From: Phoronis australis
Lineage: Eukaryota > Phoronida > Phoronidae
Length of the DNA stretch: 64,000 nt
NCBI GenBank assembly: GCA_002633005.1
Contig: NMRA01000103.1
Span: 527,612-591,611 of the forward strand
Direction of reading: 5' to 3'
Below, piece after piece: positions 45,406-57,155 of the stretch (position 1 is its first letter; every line of letters starts with the position of its first letter). Below the pieces are notes generated by a model. That model was not told where the DNA came from, searched no databases, and was given only the letters and a program-made list of their open reading frames with translations. A program made the translations under genes and the position numbers.

Positions 45406-47045
45406 GGACCCTGGTGTAAACAGCCCGCCAATCACGTCACTGCATAACTGATGCTGATTTGAGCTGAGTAAGACAAGTACTGCATTACCGGTACTTTAGC
45501 AGATATTAGGGTAGAGTTTAATAATGCTAGGAGCTCGCTAAAAGCAAGGCTATGCGATATATTGCAGTGTATTTTCAATGGGAGGCATGTGATTTTGGCG
45601 GCCAGATTTTTCTCGCCACAGCAGGTAAATCTTTGCAAAGAATCACTGGCCAAAACCAAATGTTTTTCTTACTTTGAAAACCGCATCAATTTTGTGGACG
45701 ACTGTGAAATGACATGAATGCGCGATAGCTTAACAAACGTATGCTTTCTCGTATTCAATTCCTCAGAAACGGCTTGAACGAACTTATCCCTCAAAATTTC
45801 AGGAAATCGTGCCGGCCTTCAAAGATAAACTTAGGATCTGTTTGGAGCATCGGAGCATCAGGACGCCGTCAGGGCAGCCACAGAAGGATCGAAGAGGCGA
45901 ATATGAAGATTGGTGCATACCTATACGCAGTTAGGGTATGACAGTTTTATACTACCATAAGTAACACAAGTTAGTGCAGATTTTAAAGTTCAACCTTGGT
46001 GTTAGGACAATACATCGATATAGAGCTTCGGCTACGCGTTGAACCCGAACATATGTGAGGTCGGCATTCTTTGGCTTACTACGTTACAATGATATAAATG
46101 TTTGGAATATGGCGTTTACGGTGTTCTGAGCCCTCGTCGCGTTGCTCAGTGTTTTTTCTCAGAAAATCCACAGTGTTAGTGGGTGGTTGGGATTGACATT
46201 CAGAAAATATGCCCATGTTTCGTGCTAAAACTCAATTTCGTTAGTATTTCATGAGCGCGGCGGAACACAGCAGATCAGAAGAGGAAGACGATTTTGAGCG
46301 ACAACTGGACAATGCAAAATAGACAATTATAATCACTAGCAAATCCCATAGTAAACCTAGGTCACTTGTATTCGCTATTTCCATGGTGGAATGAGCTTAC
46401 GTGTCGTAGCAATGGATCTGGGCCAGGGATTAGGGCCTGGAATCACTCTAGAATGGAAGCATTTTGTTGAAATTTGCAAATACAATTACAAGCTGGCAAG
46501 TCCTTCATTGTATAACGCCGCTTTTGTTTTTGGTCGAAACTCGATTCTTTGAAATCTTCGGTGCAGAACAAGATGTGGCTCCAATCCTACTTTACACACC
46601 GACATCCCACACTCTCATACGTCGCATAAACCGATGCCAGTTCTGTGCAACTTTCATGTTTTTAGGAAATTTAAACCCAGAGACGTTCTTGATCAAGTTG
46701 CTGTTATTACAGGTTCCCCAAACGCATCTTTTCATGTCTCAGTGAAAAAGGCGTCTCTACGACTTTCCTCACAACTCCTCAGTATCGCACCGATAGAAAC
46801 AACAACGCCAGAGACGGTCTTCCGCTCATTACGTACAACCCCGATAACAGAAAACCATTTTTTAATTTTGGCTTCTTTCTTAGCAACAGGTATACTAGAG
46901 ACTATGAAATCTCTTAAGATGTATGAATAAAATTATTTCGGAGACCCCGGGTCATGCTGGGAACTCTTTGATAATATAGTAAGCTTACAAGCTGTTAGAC
47001 AATTGAACTAAACTGCAATTGTACACTTCTTCCTCCGTATTTCAG
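45406..47045. other. Upstream region of the DUF288-like exon; candidate exons unresolved
   Basis: 45812-45928 follows an acceptor-like CAAAATTTCAG. 46740-46890 keeps an open, protein-like frame (ITYNPDNRKPFFNFGFFLSN) up to a GTATAC donor-like site, but in phase 2, which does not fit the phase-0 acceptor at 47045. No upstream exon can be assigned. The region just before 47046 (TTCTTCCTCCGTATTTCAG) is a good acceptor. Confidence 0.3.
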
Positions 47046-48968
47046 AATGGCGCCAAAGCAATTTACGTCGGAAGAGCTTTTCCCTTAGATGTGATAGAAC
47101 AATCACTCGTGTCGCCAAAACCAGACGGCAACTGGACGGTTTTGACTCATGCTACAGATATGGCCACACGAATAAATCCGGAATATCACTTTTGGTGCCA
47201 TCAAACGAGTCAGGGCGCTTGCGCTCAAAATAACGACACCAATACATCAATGCGTGATTACATTTCTTGTGAAACACCTTTGAAACCATTGTTGGTAAAT
47301 TTCGTCAATAAACATACAAAATCTCCCAAACAAGCAGCACGTAGCCACTCGCCTCTTCTTTGGTCAAATCACAACAGACTGTTGTATGAGTCACCAGTAG
47401 AAAGCGCAGTACTTTTTGAGGAAGCGTTTTGGCTTGGTTTTGTCGTTCTGCTGCCGCCAAAGGAAGAATTGGCCGAGGAGATGGGTTTTTTCCTGCAATT
47501 GTTGCTGAAACTAGTAAATCGACATTCTGTCTTCGCGCCCGGTCTTCATCTTGGCTTGAAGGGTGAAGGACGTACAGAAAAATGGAATCGTTTTTTGACG
47601 CTACAGGGTAAATTTCTTGATAAAATGAATAGAACAGTGGTGTCATCTGTTAAAGATCTGACAGAGAGACTTGTGGACTTGTTTGTAGAGAAAGGTCTGC
47701 TAAGTCGGCAGTTTCAATCGGACGTCCTTAGTTGGTTTCAAAATTTATCCAAGGTTAGTTATAATTTACCCCACGTGATGCAAATTAGGAGTAAAGGAGC
47801 TCTACAATGTAGCGAAAGGCGTTATATGTTTTCACCATCTGTTATTGAGGATTGGTCAAAACGAGACAACAGAGACGTGCTTTACCAGAACATGCACTTG
47901 ATCGACGAATTGAAGGTGAAGACGTGTGGAAATGCTTCTTCATTTTCGGCCACTTCTCTTGCCAAGCTTCAACAAGAGTTCAGTGACATTCTATTCATAG
48001 TTTGGTTTGTTAAACCAAAGCATTATAACTGTATCAAATATATCGAGGCACTATACAGGCCCTTATTTCCTAACATATTGTATTGTGGTCCCCATCAAAC
48101 GGGTAATGGTCCATTTTTAAAAGAATCGTTGTTTAGGCAATACTCTGCATCATATGTTGAACTACCGGATTACCACTGCGGTTGCGGGGGAAGAAAATGC
48201 CAAGGCTGCAGTCACATTTGCTTGAGATTAGCTGTTGAAATGGGCTACAACGGAATCAAAGGATACTTAGTTTTAGGTGATGACGTGCAGATAAACTTTT
48301 GGAACATCAAGCAGTTGCCGCGTGATCAGATGTGGTTTCAAGGACAGTGTGATGGTGTTGTACCTAGTGTGGATTTTCATAGCTTAAAGGAGTGCGAAGT
48401 CGTCGACTGTTCGCCTCCACTTGACAATGCATTAAAGCCGGTACATTCTACTCACGGACAGCAATGCATTCGGTGCAACGGGACCCGTGATAAATGGTAC
48501 CATTGGGACAAAGAAAATTTACAAGGTTTAGAGAACGCAATGCGCAGGATGAACGCATCGAATGACCCGGTCTTAAACAAGTGTTTTAGCGAGAATATTA
48601 GAAAACATGGTTTATATCACGTTATCAACAAACCACACAATGCCGATATTTTTTATGTACCATCATCAAAAGCAGTCGAATTTTCACAGCTCACTCAGGT
48701 GTTTTGGGAGGAAAAGGTGTACTTTGAAAGTGCAGTTCTGGCCATATGTTCATGCATGAGTCACGAGAATAAGGTGCTGCAGCTTAGCGGACAAAGTGAG
48801 TGGTCTTCATTCCGTGTAGAAGCGTGGAGATTCTTCAGCACCAATACAAATAAAGTATACTACCATCCTTCAAAGTTGGGTTTGATTGACTCGGGCAATA
48901 TACGTTTTCGACAATATTTTTGTGATGAAATCTTGCCAAAGACGCAAACCGAGGTTAACAAGGTGTAA
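47046..48968 (+). CDS. DUF288/STELLO-like putative glycosyltransferase, large terminal exon
   Basis: About 640 codons, open from acceptor TTTCAG (47045, phase 0) to TAA 48966-48968. It opens NGAKAIYV, where DUF288 proteins have 'xHGAKxIY' followed by a DDDN acidic run. Here VGRAFPLD follows, so that acidic motif is lost or replaced. Residues ~313-345 carry DILFIVWFV and LYRPLFPNILYCGP, a hallmark stretch. ~377 has CGCGGRKCQGC, and ~405-420 YLVLGDDVQINFWNI with a GT-like DD. In plants STELLO proteins are Golgi transferase-like partners of cellulose synthase; animal members are uncharacterised. No signal peptide or TM is seen because the N-terminus is on upstream exon(s). Family assignment rests on recalled motifs. 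Confidence 0.65.
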   Translation, partial: NGAKAIYVGRAFPLDVIEQSLVSPKPDGNWTVLTHATDMATRINPEYHFWCHQTSQGACAQNNDTNTSMRDYISCETPLKPLLVNFVNKHTKSPKQAARSHSPLLWSNHNRLLYESPVESAVLFEEAFWLGFVVLLPPKEELAEEMGFFLQLLLKLVNRHSVFAPGLHLGLKGEGRTEKWNRFLTLQGKFLDKMNRTVVSSVKDLTERLVDLFVEKGLLSRQFQSDVLSWFQNLSKVSYNLPHVMQIRSKGALQCSERRYMFSPSVIEDWSKRDNRDVLYQNMHLIDELKVKTCGNASSFSATSLAKLQQEFSDILFIVWFVKPKHYNCIKYIEALYRPLFPNILYCGPHQTGNGPFLKESLFRQYSASYVELPDYHCGCGGRKCQGCSHICLRLAVEMGYNGIKGYLVLGDDVQINFWNIKQLPRDQMWFQGQCDGVVPSVDFHSLKECEVVDCSPPLDNALKPVHSTHGQQCIRCNGTRDKWYHWDKENLQGLENAMRRMNASNDPVLNKCFSENIRKHGLYHVINKPHNADIFYVPSSKAVEFSQLTQVFWEEKVYFESAVLAICSCMSHENKVLQLSGQSEWSSFRVEAWRFFSTNTNKVYYHPSKLGLIDSGNIRFRQYFCDEILPKTQTEVNKV

Positions 48969-49729
48969 AGTGACTTTTTTGTGCTCAAACTGTCACCAGT
49001 TTCACAATATCAAGACTGACTTGTCATGTGAAGATTATTTGTCCTGCTTGAACACTCGCTTTAAGAACTTTACTTGCAATATGTCGATAACCACAAGCTT
49101 TGTGTCAATGTAGGTATCCAAAAATGGTTTGTGAAATTGGCAATATGGAGGCGATTGAAGATGAGGTACATTTTATTTATCAGTGCCGGGTTCTCGAGGA
49201 CCTCACAGCCAATTTCTTGGCCGAGTTACACCAAGCTGGTACGAGAAAATTTAATGTTTTCCCAGTGTGATTACTGTGTATTTATGCAACGACGGATTTG
49301 AGAGACGAGGTGACGAACTGACTGTATATGTAAGGCGATTATTATTATTAAATCACATATCATGTATCACATGAGGATTGCAATTAATGTGATTATGGTT
49401 TATATGGATTTTGAATATAAAAGTTATTTAACCAGTGGATTTTAAATGTGAACATTTTTGACCAGCGTAGTACAACAAAAAGTCATACGACCCAAAACTT
49501 AAAATGTATTTTTAGTAATTTTATCATGTCATCTTCAAAATGTGAGTTCCTCCTAAGTGAAAAACATTAAAATATTGATATGAGAAAAATTCTTCCCTCT
49601 GGATCTTTGCAGTGCCGAATATTCTCGTTTTACACTCCACCCATCCCCTCCATCCCTTCATTAATAGAATTCCAAAGAAATTCAATTAGCCCTCCTATCA
49701 AGAAACTTCGGATGGGCCTTGTCAGTATT
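48969..49729. other. 3' region of the DUF288-like gene, non-coding
   Basis: Presumed 3' UTR and intergenic DNA. No polyadenylation site can be fixed. No other gene seen. Confidence 0.35.
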
Positions 49730-49880
49730 CCCATACTGCTATGTCCATCTTGCAGAGACTTATTTAGTTCTTCTACTTACGTCATAATAAATAACATTAT
49801 TCGCAATCCTCATCTTGTTTTACTCTGCAACACAGCTCGTGGAGTACCCCGGGAAAAATAGATTACGATTAATTAAATTT
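49730..49880. repeat. ~145-bp duplicated block, copy 1
   Basis: CATCTTGCAGAGACTTATTTAG through CCTCATCTTGTTTTACTCTG to AAATAGATTACGAT recurs at 50310-50455, offset about 578 bp. Confidence 0.7.
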
Positions 49881-50309
49881 AACATGTTAAATGCATTTAT
49901 CGTCACTATTTTGACCTGTGTCACTTTACTTCTATATCAACCCTGATGGTTTATTTTGCATTTCTCGTCTCTATTTATAGACTTAGGGTGCTACTTTTGT
50001 ATCCATACATTTCTTTAATCGACACCTGATTGGTCACTCATATTTCCTTTGTTCAGTTACCTTGGTCTAGTTCATTCAGTCACCTATCTCGTCGTCTGTA
50101 AGACGTTTGTACACTGCATTTTTCCCACCCTCCATTCCGGGTGTCTGTTCAAATTTTTTCGCATTACACATTACACGTTAGGCCTTTTTCAAGTTTTTGG
50201 TTTATTTATAATCTTTTTTTGTACATTTTCTTTAGGTCCTTTAGGCAGTCCTTAAGTCTTTTGTTTTGTTCCATCATTAAAGACAATTCACTGTACACGC
50301 CGGTGGTGT
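49881..50309. other. Pyrimidine-rich spacer
   Basis: T- and C-rich on the + strand. No gene recognised. Confidence 0.3.
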
Positions 50310-50455
50310 TTTTCCATGCCCATCTTGCAGAGTCTTCTTTAGTTCTTTTACTTACGTCGTAATAAATGACATTATTCTCAACCCTCATCTTGTTTTACTC
50401 TGCAGCATAGCTCGTGACGTACCCCGCGCAAAATAGATCACGATAAATCAGTATT
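50310..50455. repeat. ~145-bp duplicated block, copy 2
   Basis: Partner of 49730-49880. On the - strand this copy, with DNA to 50206, keeps a 60-codon frame (MRVENNVIYYDVSKRTKED and a charged, helix-prone tail) that is interrupted by a stop in copy 1. Possibly the end of an unidentified mobile-element ORF. Confidence 0.6.
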
Positions 50456-51645
50456 GTCTCAGTGCCTTTCAATAGTCTCACTAATGCAGATGGATATTTC
50501 AAAAAACATCTGACACTAAGAAAAAAATGAACATGAAAATCTACGTTCTCGTTATTTCGAAGTAATGCAGTTGGGAGTGTAACAAAAATTCCAATTTTAT
50601 TGAAGAAAATTTATTGGATTTTTGGCGTTTTGATGAAAAATAAGAACTGAAAGGACTTTTTACATAATTGGATAACAGTTTGTGAAAACGTAGTTTGTCG
50701 AAATCCATTGAAATCATAGTTACAATTGTATTTTCAAAGGCACTTTATCCGTGTTCGTTAATTATTGATATTGATCCGTTGTTTGCTATCTGTATACCTT
50801 TTTTGCTAAAATTTACTAAAAAGACATAATCGCGTGACCAACTTAGTGGCATAATGCTAAAAGTTCATAAATCAGTTAATTAATCAAATTTTAGAGGATT
50901 TCTTCTTTCAAAAAATATATAATTTTACCAAGTTAAAATCAATATTTTTAGATATTTGGCACCGATTTGTCAATAAAGTGCTACATAACCTAAGCAAAAT
51001 CAAACGACATTTATTTGTCTACGAAAATTTCGAAAACGAATGACAAAACTGTGAATATGGTGACTGGTAGCGAAGAATGACCGATTTGCATATATAAAAC
51101 GCTACTTGAACGAGAATGCATATTAGTTTACTAGTCTAAGTGATTAAACAATATTAACATAAAAAGTAAAAATAGCCAAAAAATTGATTGAGGTCGTTTT
51201 CTGCGTTCGACGCATCTTCGGGGAACCGAGGTCACAGCACCCTAGGGAATGTGAAATGTGTCACAAAAATTAGCGTGTAATGGTTGTAAACGCCTAACGA
51301 TGACATTACTACTTAAAGATAATTTGCCCCGCTTCATTTTAGTTATAAACTTCATAAGCACATTTCAACGCAAGTCATTTCCGACGAAAATTAAACAAAT
51401 CTTTACAAATTTGACTGAATTGCATGTCTTAATTTTGGTTGTAGGCTACACCACCACCTAAAATGGCCGCCGTTGTGAGTAGCAGGCGACTCGTGCATTA
51501 TGGGTATTCATTAATGCTGCCATACCGTACGTAATGTGGTGCCGAGGAATTCCGCCCAATTTTTTCAAAAAAAATAAAAAGGATATGTCCCGTCTATTAA
51601 ATCAGCTAAGGTAAAATGGCGGGTCCGTCCCCAGATTACAAACTG
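50456..51645. other. Non-coding, nothing recognised
   Basis: AT-rich, no supported gene. Confidence 0.3.
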
Positions 51646-51649
51646 ACTA

Positions 51650-52157
51650 AACTCGGTTTTGCCCTATTAACAGGTGTCAAAAGGGCTCTCCCATCCCATT
51701 CTCTGAAACAAAAAATGCTCTGCAACCCTCGACAACCCTAAATCATGGGCGGCGCACCATAGGGGACTGGGTCGCTTTAGGACCCCCCTCCCCCACACAC
51801 ACACACACTTATTTCAGTGCTGAGCCGCCCATGTAAAAAGTTTGGAAGAAAAATGAAAACTACTTTAAAGTTCATTATACGGGCAAGCGTGACCTACGCT
51901 TTTAGCGAATTACTCGGCAACAGTGGAGAAAGCATGGGCGATGCAGCACTGAGATAAGTATGGGCTATAGCCCCCAGGCGCCGTCTATGGTAAGTCTGTC
52001 CACCAAGAACCATAATAGCCAATCCGTGATATAGTGAGTATGAGTTTTTTTGCTGATTCCTGCATTTATCTTTCAAATGTTGACGCCAATGCATTAGCGG
52101 GAGACAGGACGAAGATGGGTTGAAATAATTAAAACAGGGTTTAGTATCCTTTTTAAG
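51650..52157 (+). repeat. Dispersed repeat R1, copy 2
   Basis: Collinear with 480-825, with a ~75-bp insertion near 51750-51835 that contains an (AC)n stretch. It ends with AAACAGGGTTTAGTATCC like copy 1. Confidence 0.6.
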
Positions 52158-52564
52158 TACCGCGCATATTGCCTTTGTGTGCGTATCTTTGGAAAATGCG
52201 GCGCTTTGTAGGGACGTACAACCACTAGTGCTGGGAGCGGTATAGTCTGGAGCAGGGTCTCTTCGGCTTCATTAAGCATAATTAACTTTTTTGCATTTAT
52301 AGCCTTTAGCTGTTGCATCATTACAAATATTCTTTCAAGTGGGAGGTGTCATGGATTGTAGCAGAATTGGTCGTCTCCTTCCCTGTTCTTCTAAAGGGAT
52401 ATTGCATCAGGTTAAAGATTCTCATTCCGTTACATTCACAGCACGTGATTAGTTTCGTCAGTCCGAACATATATGTGTTGAATGGGCATTGTTTACTCTT
52501 GAGTTTCGATTGAATTAACTTGCGTTAAAATCCGTCTGGAACGAGATAAACCGACTAGATTGCA

Positions 52565-52870
52565 ATATTGAAAGTGGTTCTCTGCCACGGAAACATAATT
52601 CATCCTGATCACCAGGTATTTAGGGTTTGTTGGTAAAGACTTTTAATTTCTGTTGATATCAAAGCATTTTCTTTTAGTTTCAAATTTCAAAAAAAAATAC
52701 AATTTGGCAACTGCTCGCCACTTCGTCCATTTTCTCTCAGGAGGCAAATCACGTCTCCGTATTTGGTATGGCGAAGCGTCGACGTAGTACATTTCCCTTA
52801 TATGGAAAATTTTACCTTTGATCTCTAGCGATTTCAAGCAACTGACTATAGGCGCACGTATGCATCTATC
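52565..52870 (+). repeat. Dispersed repeat R2, copy 2
   Basis: Diverged copy of 33284-33560 with the landmarks listed there. Confidence 0.6.
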
Positions 52871-53639
52871 ATAAGTGGGAGGGAGATTAGAAACTCTGTG
52901 GTAACCACAGAGTTTTTACCTCTCGCGTATATCAAAAATCATGAATTTGGTGATTTGTTTCAGGAAATTTCCTCACAGGGAAACTGAATTACTCTGTACT
53001 AGACATTTTGAGATGGTACTATCGTCAGGAATTGTTTGAAAGATATTTTTGACGAGTTTCCGCGTTCTATGCCTTTTTAAATTAAAATGAATCAGAAAGA
53101 ATAAGATACCTTTAATACCCTCAAAAGCATGCGATGACAATTGGAATGGGGTGCTCGTCATGTATAGAATTTTTTAAAAACACTCACATTTCAACAATCA
53201 TTCTATTCGGGGCAGTTTGTCTCTCCAGAGTTCCTCCACTCATAGTTTGCGCTTAAATTTTATACACAATAAAGGCGATGGAACAAATTGCCTGAACAGG
53301 ACAAGAAGATGTTGTGGTGATCCGAGTGAAAAACTTTCAGTACCCATGGTAACAACTTTTCTTGAAAGTGACTAAATGTTTAAACTTCATCCATTTGATT
53401 CTTGGCCACCTGAATGTGACTCATAAGTGTTTGTTTGCGATTCTTTTGTGCACATCTGTACCTGACTGTAAATAATCATCCTCAAATAATATGTTTACTT
53501 TATTGGTAACTGTCCTTTCTGCAATGTTGATTTTGTTGTTTCTACCCAAAACCTGGTGTCAAATAAAGTAAGTGAGTGCGGGACTTCGTTTCTTGCTCAA
53601 GTTGCTTGGCATTCTTGCTTTCTTGCCAACGTAAATGTA
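52871..53639. other. Non-coding, nothing recognised
   Basis: No supported gene. GTGGTAACCACAGAGTTT near 52900 contains a short palindrome. Confidence 0.3.
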
Positions 53640-53767
53640 CTACTACACAACGATAGGTAGCGCTAGGTGCATTGGCAATATGGCGTCTGTCATTGCACGC
53701 ATTCACGTTGGACGCATTGATTAAACGACTGTGCTGAAGTGTGCCAGCGAAACTGGTTGGTACACAG
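53640..53767 (+). other. Possible 5' non-coding exon of the zinc-finger gene
   Basis: A GC-richer patch containing ATATGGCGTCTG and ending at ACACAG followed by GTATAT, a plausible donor. The next acceptor downstream in the gene model is at 54819. The short frame starting at the ATG closes after 15 codons, so this would be 5' UTR. Only the donor and location support it. Confidence 0.2.
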
Positions 53768-54166
53768 GTATATTAGCTGAGGATTTGTAAATGGCGTTAG
53801 TTTTGGCATTAAGTTCACTATGTATTATCGTTACAGCATTAAGTTTCGTCGGTTCAGGGTTTCTCTTGTGCAACAACGTGATCACTGTGATTTCTTAATT
53901 CACGGGTTCTCCGTCAGACATTCCCACCCCTAAACTGCCGAATGGAATCTGAGGATTTAAAGGGGGGAGGCATGGCCCCCTTGCCCTTGGCCCCCGTTTA
54001 AATCAGCCTCTGTATCCAACCAGTGCCATGTAAGTATGGTGTGGTGCACTGGTATTCTCTCAGTCATTGTTCATTTCATTTCTCCCCATTGGTTGGTCCA
54101 CAGGCACCAAGAAAGTTGAAAGGATCCATAATGGGCCTAACCCCGAAACCGGCTGGTGTACGTTCA

Positions 54167-54272
54167 GTAATGCTAGGACCTAGCTAAAATCTAGCCAACA
54201 TCACGTATTCGTGGCAATATCTCATGTAGTCTGGCAAAATCTTGATTTTTAGCGAGGTCCTAGCGTTAATAA
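54167..54272. repeat. Short dispersed repeat
   Basis: GGCAATATCTCATGTAGTCT and AGCGAGGTCCTAGCGTT resemble 35090-35163; TAATGCTAGGACCTAGCTAAAA resembles 45520-45545. Confidence 0.4.
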
Positions 54273-54369
54273 ACGGGATGTCGGTTTTGTCCTGATGTAG
54301 CACGTGACTTCCGGTTGTGGCGTATAGGCAGATGACGCTGTTGTAAATCGCTTGCCAAGCATCAATTGC

Positions 54370-54437
54370 CTCTTGACTGAGTGGTATTTGACGCTTGGGT
54401 TCCACACGAGCAACCTGGTTTCAAGCCCTGGAGTCAC
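54370..54437 (+). mobile_element. tRNA-derived SINE head next to R1
   Basis: TTGACTGAGTGGTATTTGAC (A box) and CCTGGTTTCAAGCCCTGG (B box) sit at tRNA spacing, followed directly by R1 sequence (54440-54600). Confidence 0.5.
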
Positions 54438-54439
54438 CA

Positions 54440-54600
54440 AAATTTTCTACAGGCCTATTAACAGATATTAAAAACAACATTTTCATCCAGTCCTTGGTAA
54501 CAAAATATTGCTTTGTAACCTTCGTCAAAGCTCAAAAGTTAGGAGCAAAATTTGAATACTATAGGTCAAGGAATAACACCAAAAATTCTTTAATTTGCTG
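54440..54600 (+). repeat. Dispersed repeat R1, copy 3 (partial)
   Basis: GGCCTATTAACAGATATTAA, CATCCAGT and CAAAGCTCAAAAG match copy 1 positions ~500-590. Confidence 0.45.
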
Positions 54601-54819
54601 ATTCAGATATCATTCAGCTGCTTTACAGCTTTCAATCTCTGTGCCTGAGATATTTTTTCCCTTCAAAGCTCTTCAATATATTGTATATTATTTGCAAAGT
54701 GATCCGAACTTACGTGATCTGGAACATATGCATTGGTTTTTGTGAACTCGTTCTGTGTGCACTTTTGAGACTTCAAAGTGTCTGTCACCCCCCCTAAGCC
54801 ACGCAGTTCTCTTTTTCAG

Positions 54820-54854
54820 GTTGTGAAGCTTAAAATGAGTCACGCTAACTACTG
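54820..54854 (+). CDS. Zinc-finger gene, start exon (ATG at 54835)
   Basis: A 35-nt exon between acceptor TTCTCTTTTTCAG (54819) and donor GTAAGG (54855). It contains 15 nt of 5' UTR and ATG AGT CAC GCT AAC TAC TG, leaving phase 2. Joined to 55102 the split codon is TGG (Trp 7). Evidence is the quality of both splice sites and the exact phase fit. A micro-exon start is unusual, and transcript data would be needed to prove it. Confidence 0.6.
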
Positions 54855-55101
54855 GTAAGGAGTATTCTGTGTACAAACTTTTTAGTATTGATGTAGAAAT
54901 GACTATGTTGGCGTTCTGACTAATGCAGCATGCGTTTTAACTGATGATAAGTTTGTTAAAGTGTGTTAGTACAGCTATTTCTTGCTTTTCAAAAGCTAAC
55001 TATTGTCCTTTTATTTCTAACGGCTATGTGGGTATTTTTTGTTCTCGGCTTGGTTGTTTTACACTGGAATATTAAAGTGATTAGGTGATGTTCTATTTCA
55101 G

Positions 55102-55605
55102 GATCTTGAAATACTTGGAGAGTTGCCCTGCTTCTAAACAAGTGTTTGTCATCACTAACGTTTACGATGCGTATTCCGTGTACTGTCGAAAGACTAAAGC
55201 CGAGCCTTTGCCACCAGGACTATTTGAGCATCGCGTGTGTTGCTTGCTTGATTGTCAGTCCAAATTATTTCCAAGTGGATCAAGTACCTTGTCCTGCTAT
55301 GTGGGTATTGCCTGGCGAGACCACCAGAAGGATAAACCCTTGAAAGGAGTTAAACAGCTTTCGAAATTTCTTCGAACTTCCAGCGACACTTTGCCTAGTG
55401 TGCGTGTCATCGGTGCAAGCTCGAGGCTTTTGTACGCTCAACTGAATATGCAGGGCATGGATACATGGGCTGATATCAAGATTGGGAAAGACCGGGTGGA
55501 CATGTATGTTAAAAAGGTCAAAATCAGCTTGGAAAGGCTTGACTTTCCAAGTAACCTGGCGTGGACAGATGCCAATCTGGTGACGCTGACGAGGTTTATC
55601 AGACG
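55102..55605 (+). CDS. Zinc-finger gene, exon 2: N-terminal domain
   Basis: Acceptor TTCTATTTCAG at 55101, incoming phase 2. The donor is inferred at AGACG/GTTTGT (55606), leaving phase 2 as needed by the next exon. It codes residues ~7-175, with CLLDCQSKLFPSG, YVGIAWRDHQ and a basic, helical end (TLTRFIRR). No domain is recognised by name; the region is not repetitive and has no stop. Without splicing it would stop at 55619, so an alternative short C-terminus is possible. The donor is weaker than the others in the model. Confidence 0.65.
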
Positions 55606-55621
55606 GTTTGTACTACGCTAA

Positions 55622-56842
55622 GATAGTAATTTCATTGAGCTTGAATAACCATTACCGGCAAGATTAACATGGCAACACCTTTCAAACATTTTGGCCAAGA
55701 TTATTGAAGCTTTTTGGGCCTACCTTATTCATGGTGTGGCTCTAAGCTCACATAACTCTGCTAGCATTCTGGCAGACAGGTTTTCATTATGACAGTGCCT
55801 AAATGTCAAAATAGACACTCTGACTCAAATTGTGACACCCCATCTAGAACACCCTGTTCGGCATTTGGATGCCCAACCAAAGCAACTGTGTAAGCATGGG
55901 TTTCTCTGTCCAAAACGAGAGAAGTGGTTTTCAATACATTATTGGTCATGGGTGTGACAACCTGAGAAATTAAACCCACTTTTGGCATCCTATTTTGAAA
56001 ACCTGGATGAACCCCTGGTGGCAGACCTCTGTTTAAGCCCATTAAGAGCTTCTGCACTGGGCATAAGCAGGACAAGAGTTCTTTTTATTTCGTGAATATT
56101 AAGAAAACAAGTTTTGCTTGGTGACGTAATTCAGCCTATTAATTACATCATGGAAACCAACCCCCCCCCCGCCATTTTTGGATGAACAGGCAATTCATTT
56201 AAGATTTTGGGAAAACAAAATGTATTAAGCACCCACGTATTGATATGTAGGTGTATAAGGCGTCCTCTCTGTATGCCGTACACTGCTGTATCATGTAAAT
56301 ACTTTGCGGGATCTTAATGAGATTTTGCAGTTGACAATGAATTTCTGGCCAATCTGCTCTGCCCCTTGGTGCCAATTTTGTTTTTGTGTTTGCTTAGAAT
56401 TATGAGGTCTGTGGTGGATTTTCATGAAATTTGGTTTCTATTGGACGGACTTAACATGTTTTGCGCCACCTGGTGTCCATTTGAATTTTTTTGAGTATGT
56501 TTTTGTCATTAGCCTCTCTGTCCATTAAACAACGGAAAGGTTCATTATGAACACTGGCAGATTTGTTCCTGATGAGATGAGAAGTGACATTGGTTTTTGG
56601 ACGGGTGTTGCTGTTCTTGTGCCTCTAGTAGCAATTTTGTTTTGTTATTTGCAGCCATAGCTGTATCAACTCTTTCGAGGATGTTTTTGAAATTTGGCAG
56701 TTATGTAATATTAACAGATTCAAACTTGTTTTTCTTGCACTACGGTGCATTCGTAGGACGTTTCCATTTAGTGCCAGGTAATTCTCTTAAAAAGTTAATT
56801 GCCAACATTTTCATTTCCGTTTATCTGAAGGCTGATTCACTC
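55622..56842. other. Intron with old repeats
   Basis: No coding feature. 56340-56640 resembles the repeat style of 36.3-36.9 kb, and a C-run is at 56160-56170. Confidence 0.35.
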
Positions 56843-57155
56843 TATTGTAAACAATGTAAACTACCAAAATATTGTTTCTGATAACTCTGCTGTAAACAGT
56901 GTAAACTTAACCAAAATGTTGTTTTTGATAACTGTGCTGTAAACAATGTAAACTTAACCAAAATGTCTTTTGATAACTGTGCTGTAAACAGTGTAAACTT
57001 AAGCAAAATGCTGTTTTTGATAATTGTGCTGTAAACAATGTAAACTTAACCAAAATGTTTTTTGATAACTGCGCTGTAAACAGTGTAAACTTAAGCAAAA
57101 TGCTGTTTTTGATAATTGTGCTGTAAACAATGTAAACTTCACCAAAATGTTGTTT
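56843..57155. repeat. ~47-bp tandem array in intron
   Basis: Six to seven units built on GTAAACAGTGTAAACTTAAC, CAAAATGTTG, TTTTTGATAACTGTGCT. Units alternate between AATG/AGTG and ACC/AGC variants, suggesting growth by two-unit steps. The - strand frame across it is an artefact. Confidence 0.9.

Noticed and set aside
46464-46930. Upstream exons of the DUF288-like gene
   Set aside because: Protein-like frames exist, but donors are out of phase with the acceptor at 47045 and motifs of the family are absent.
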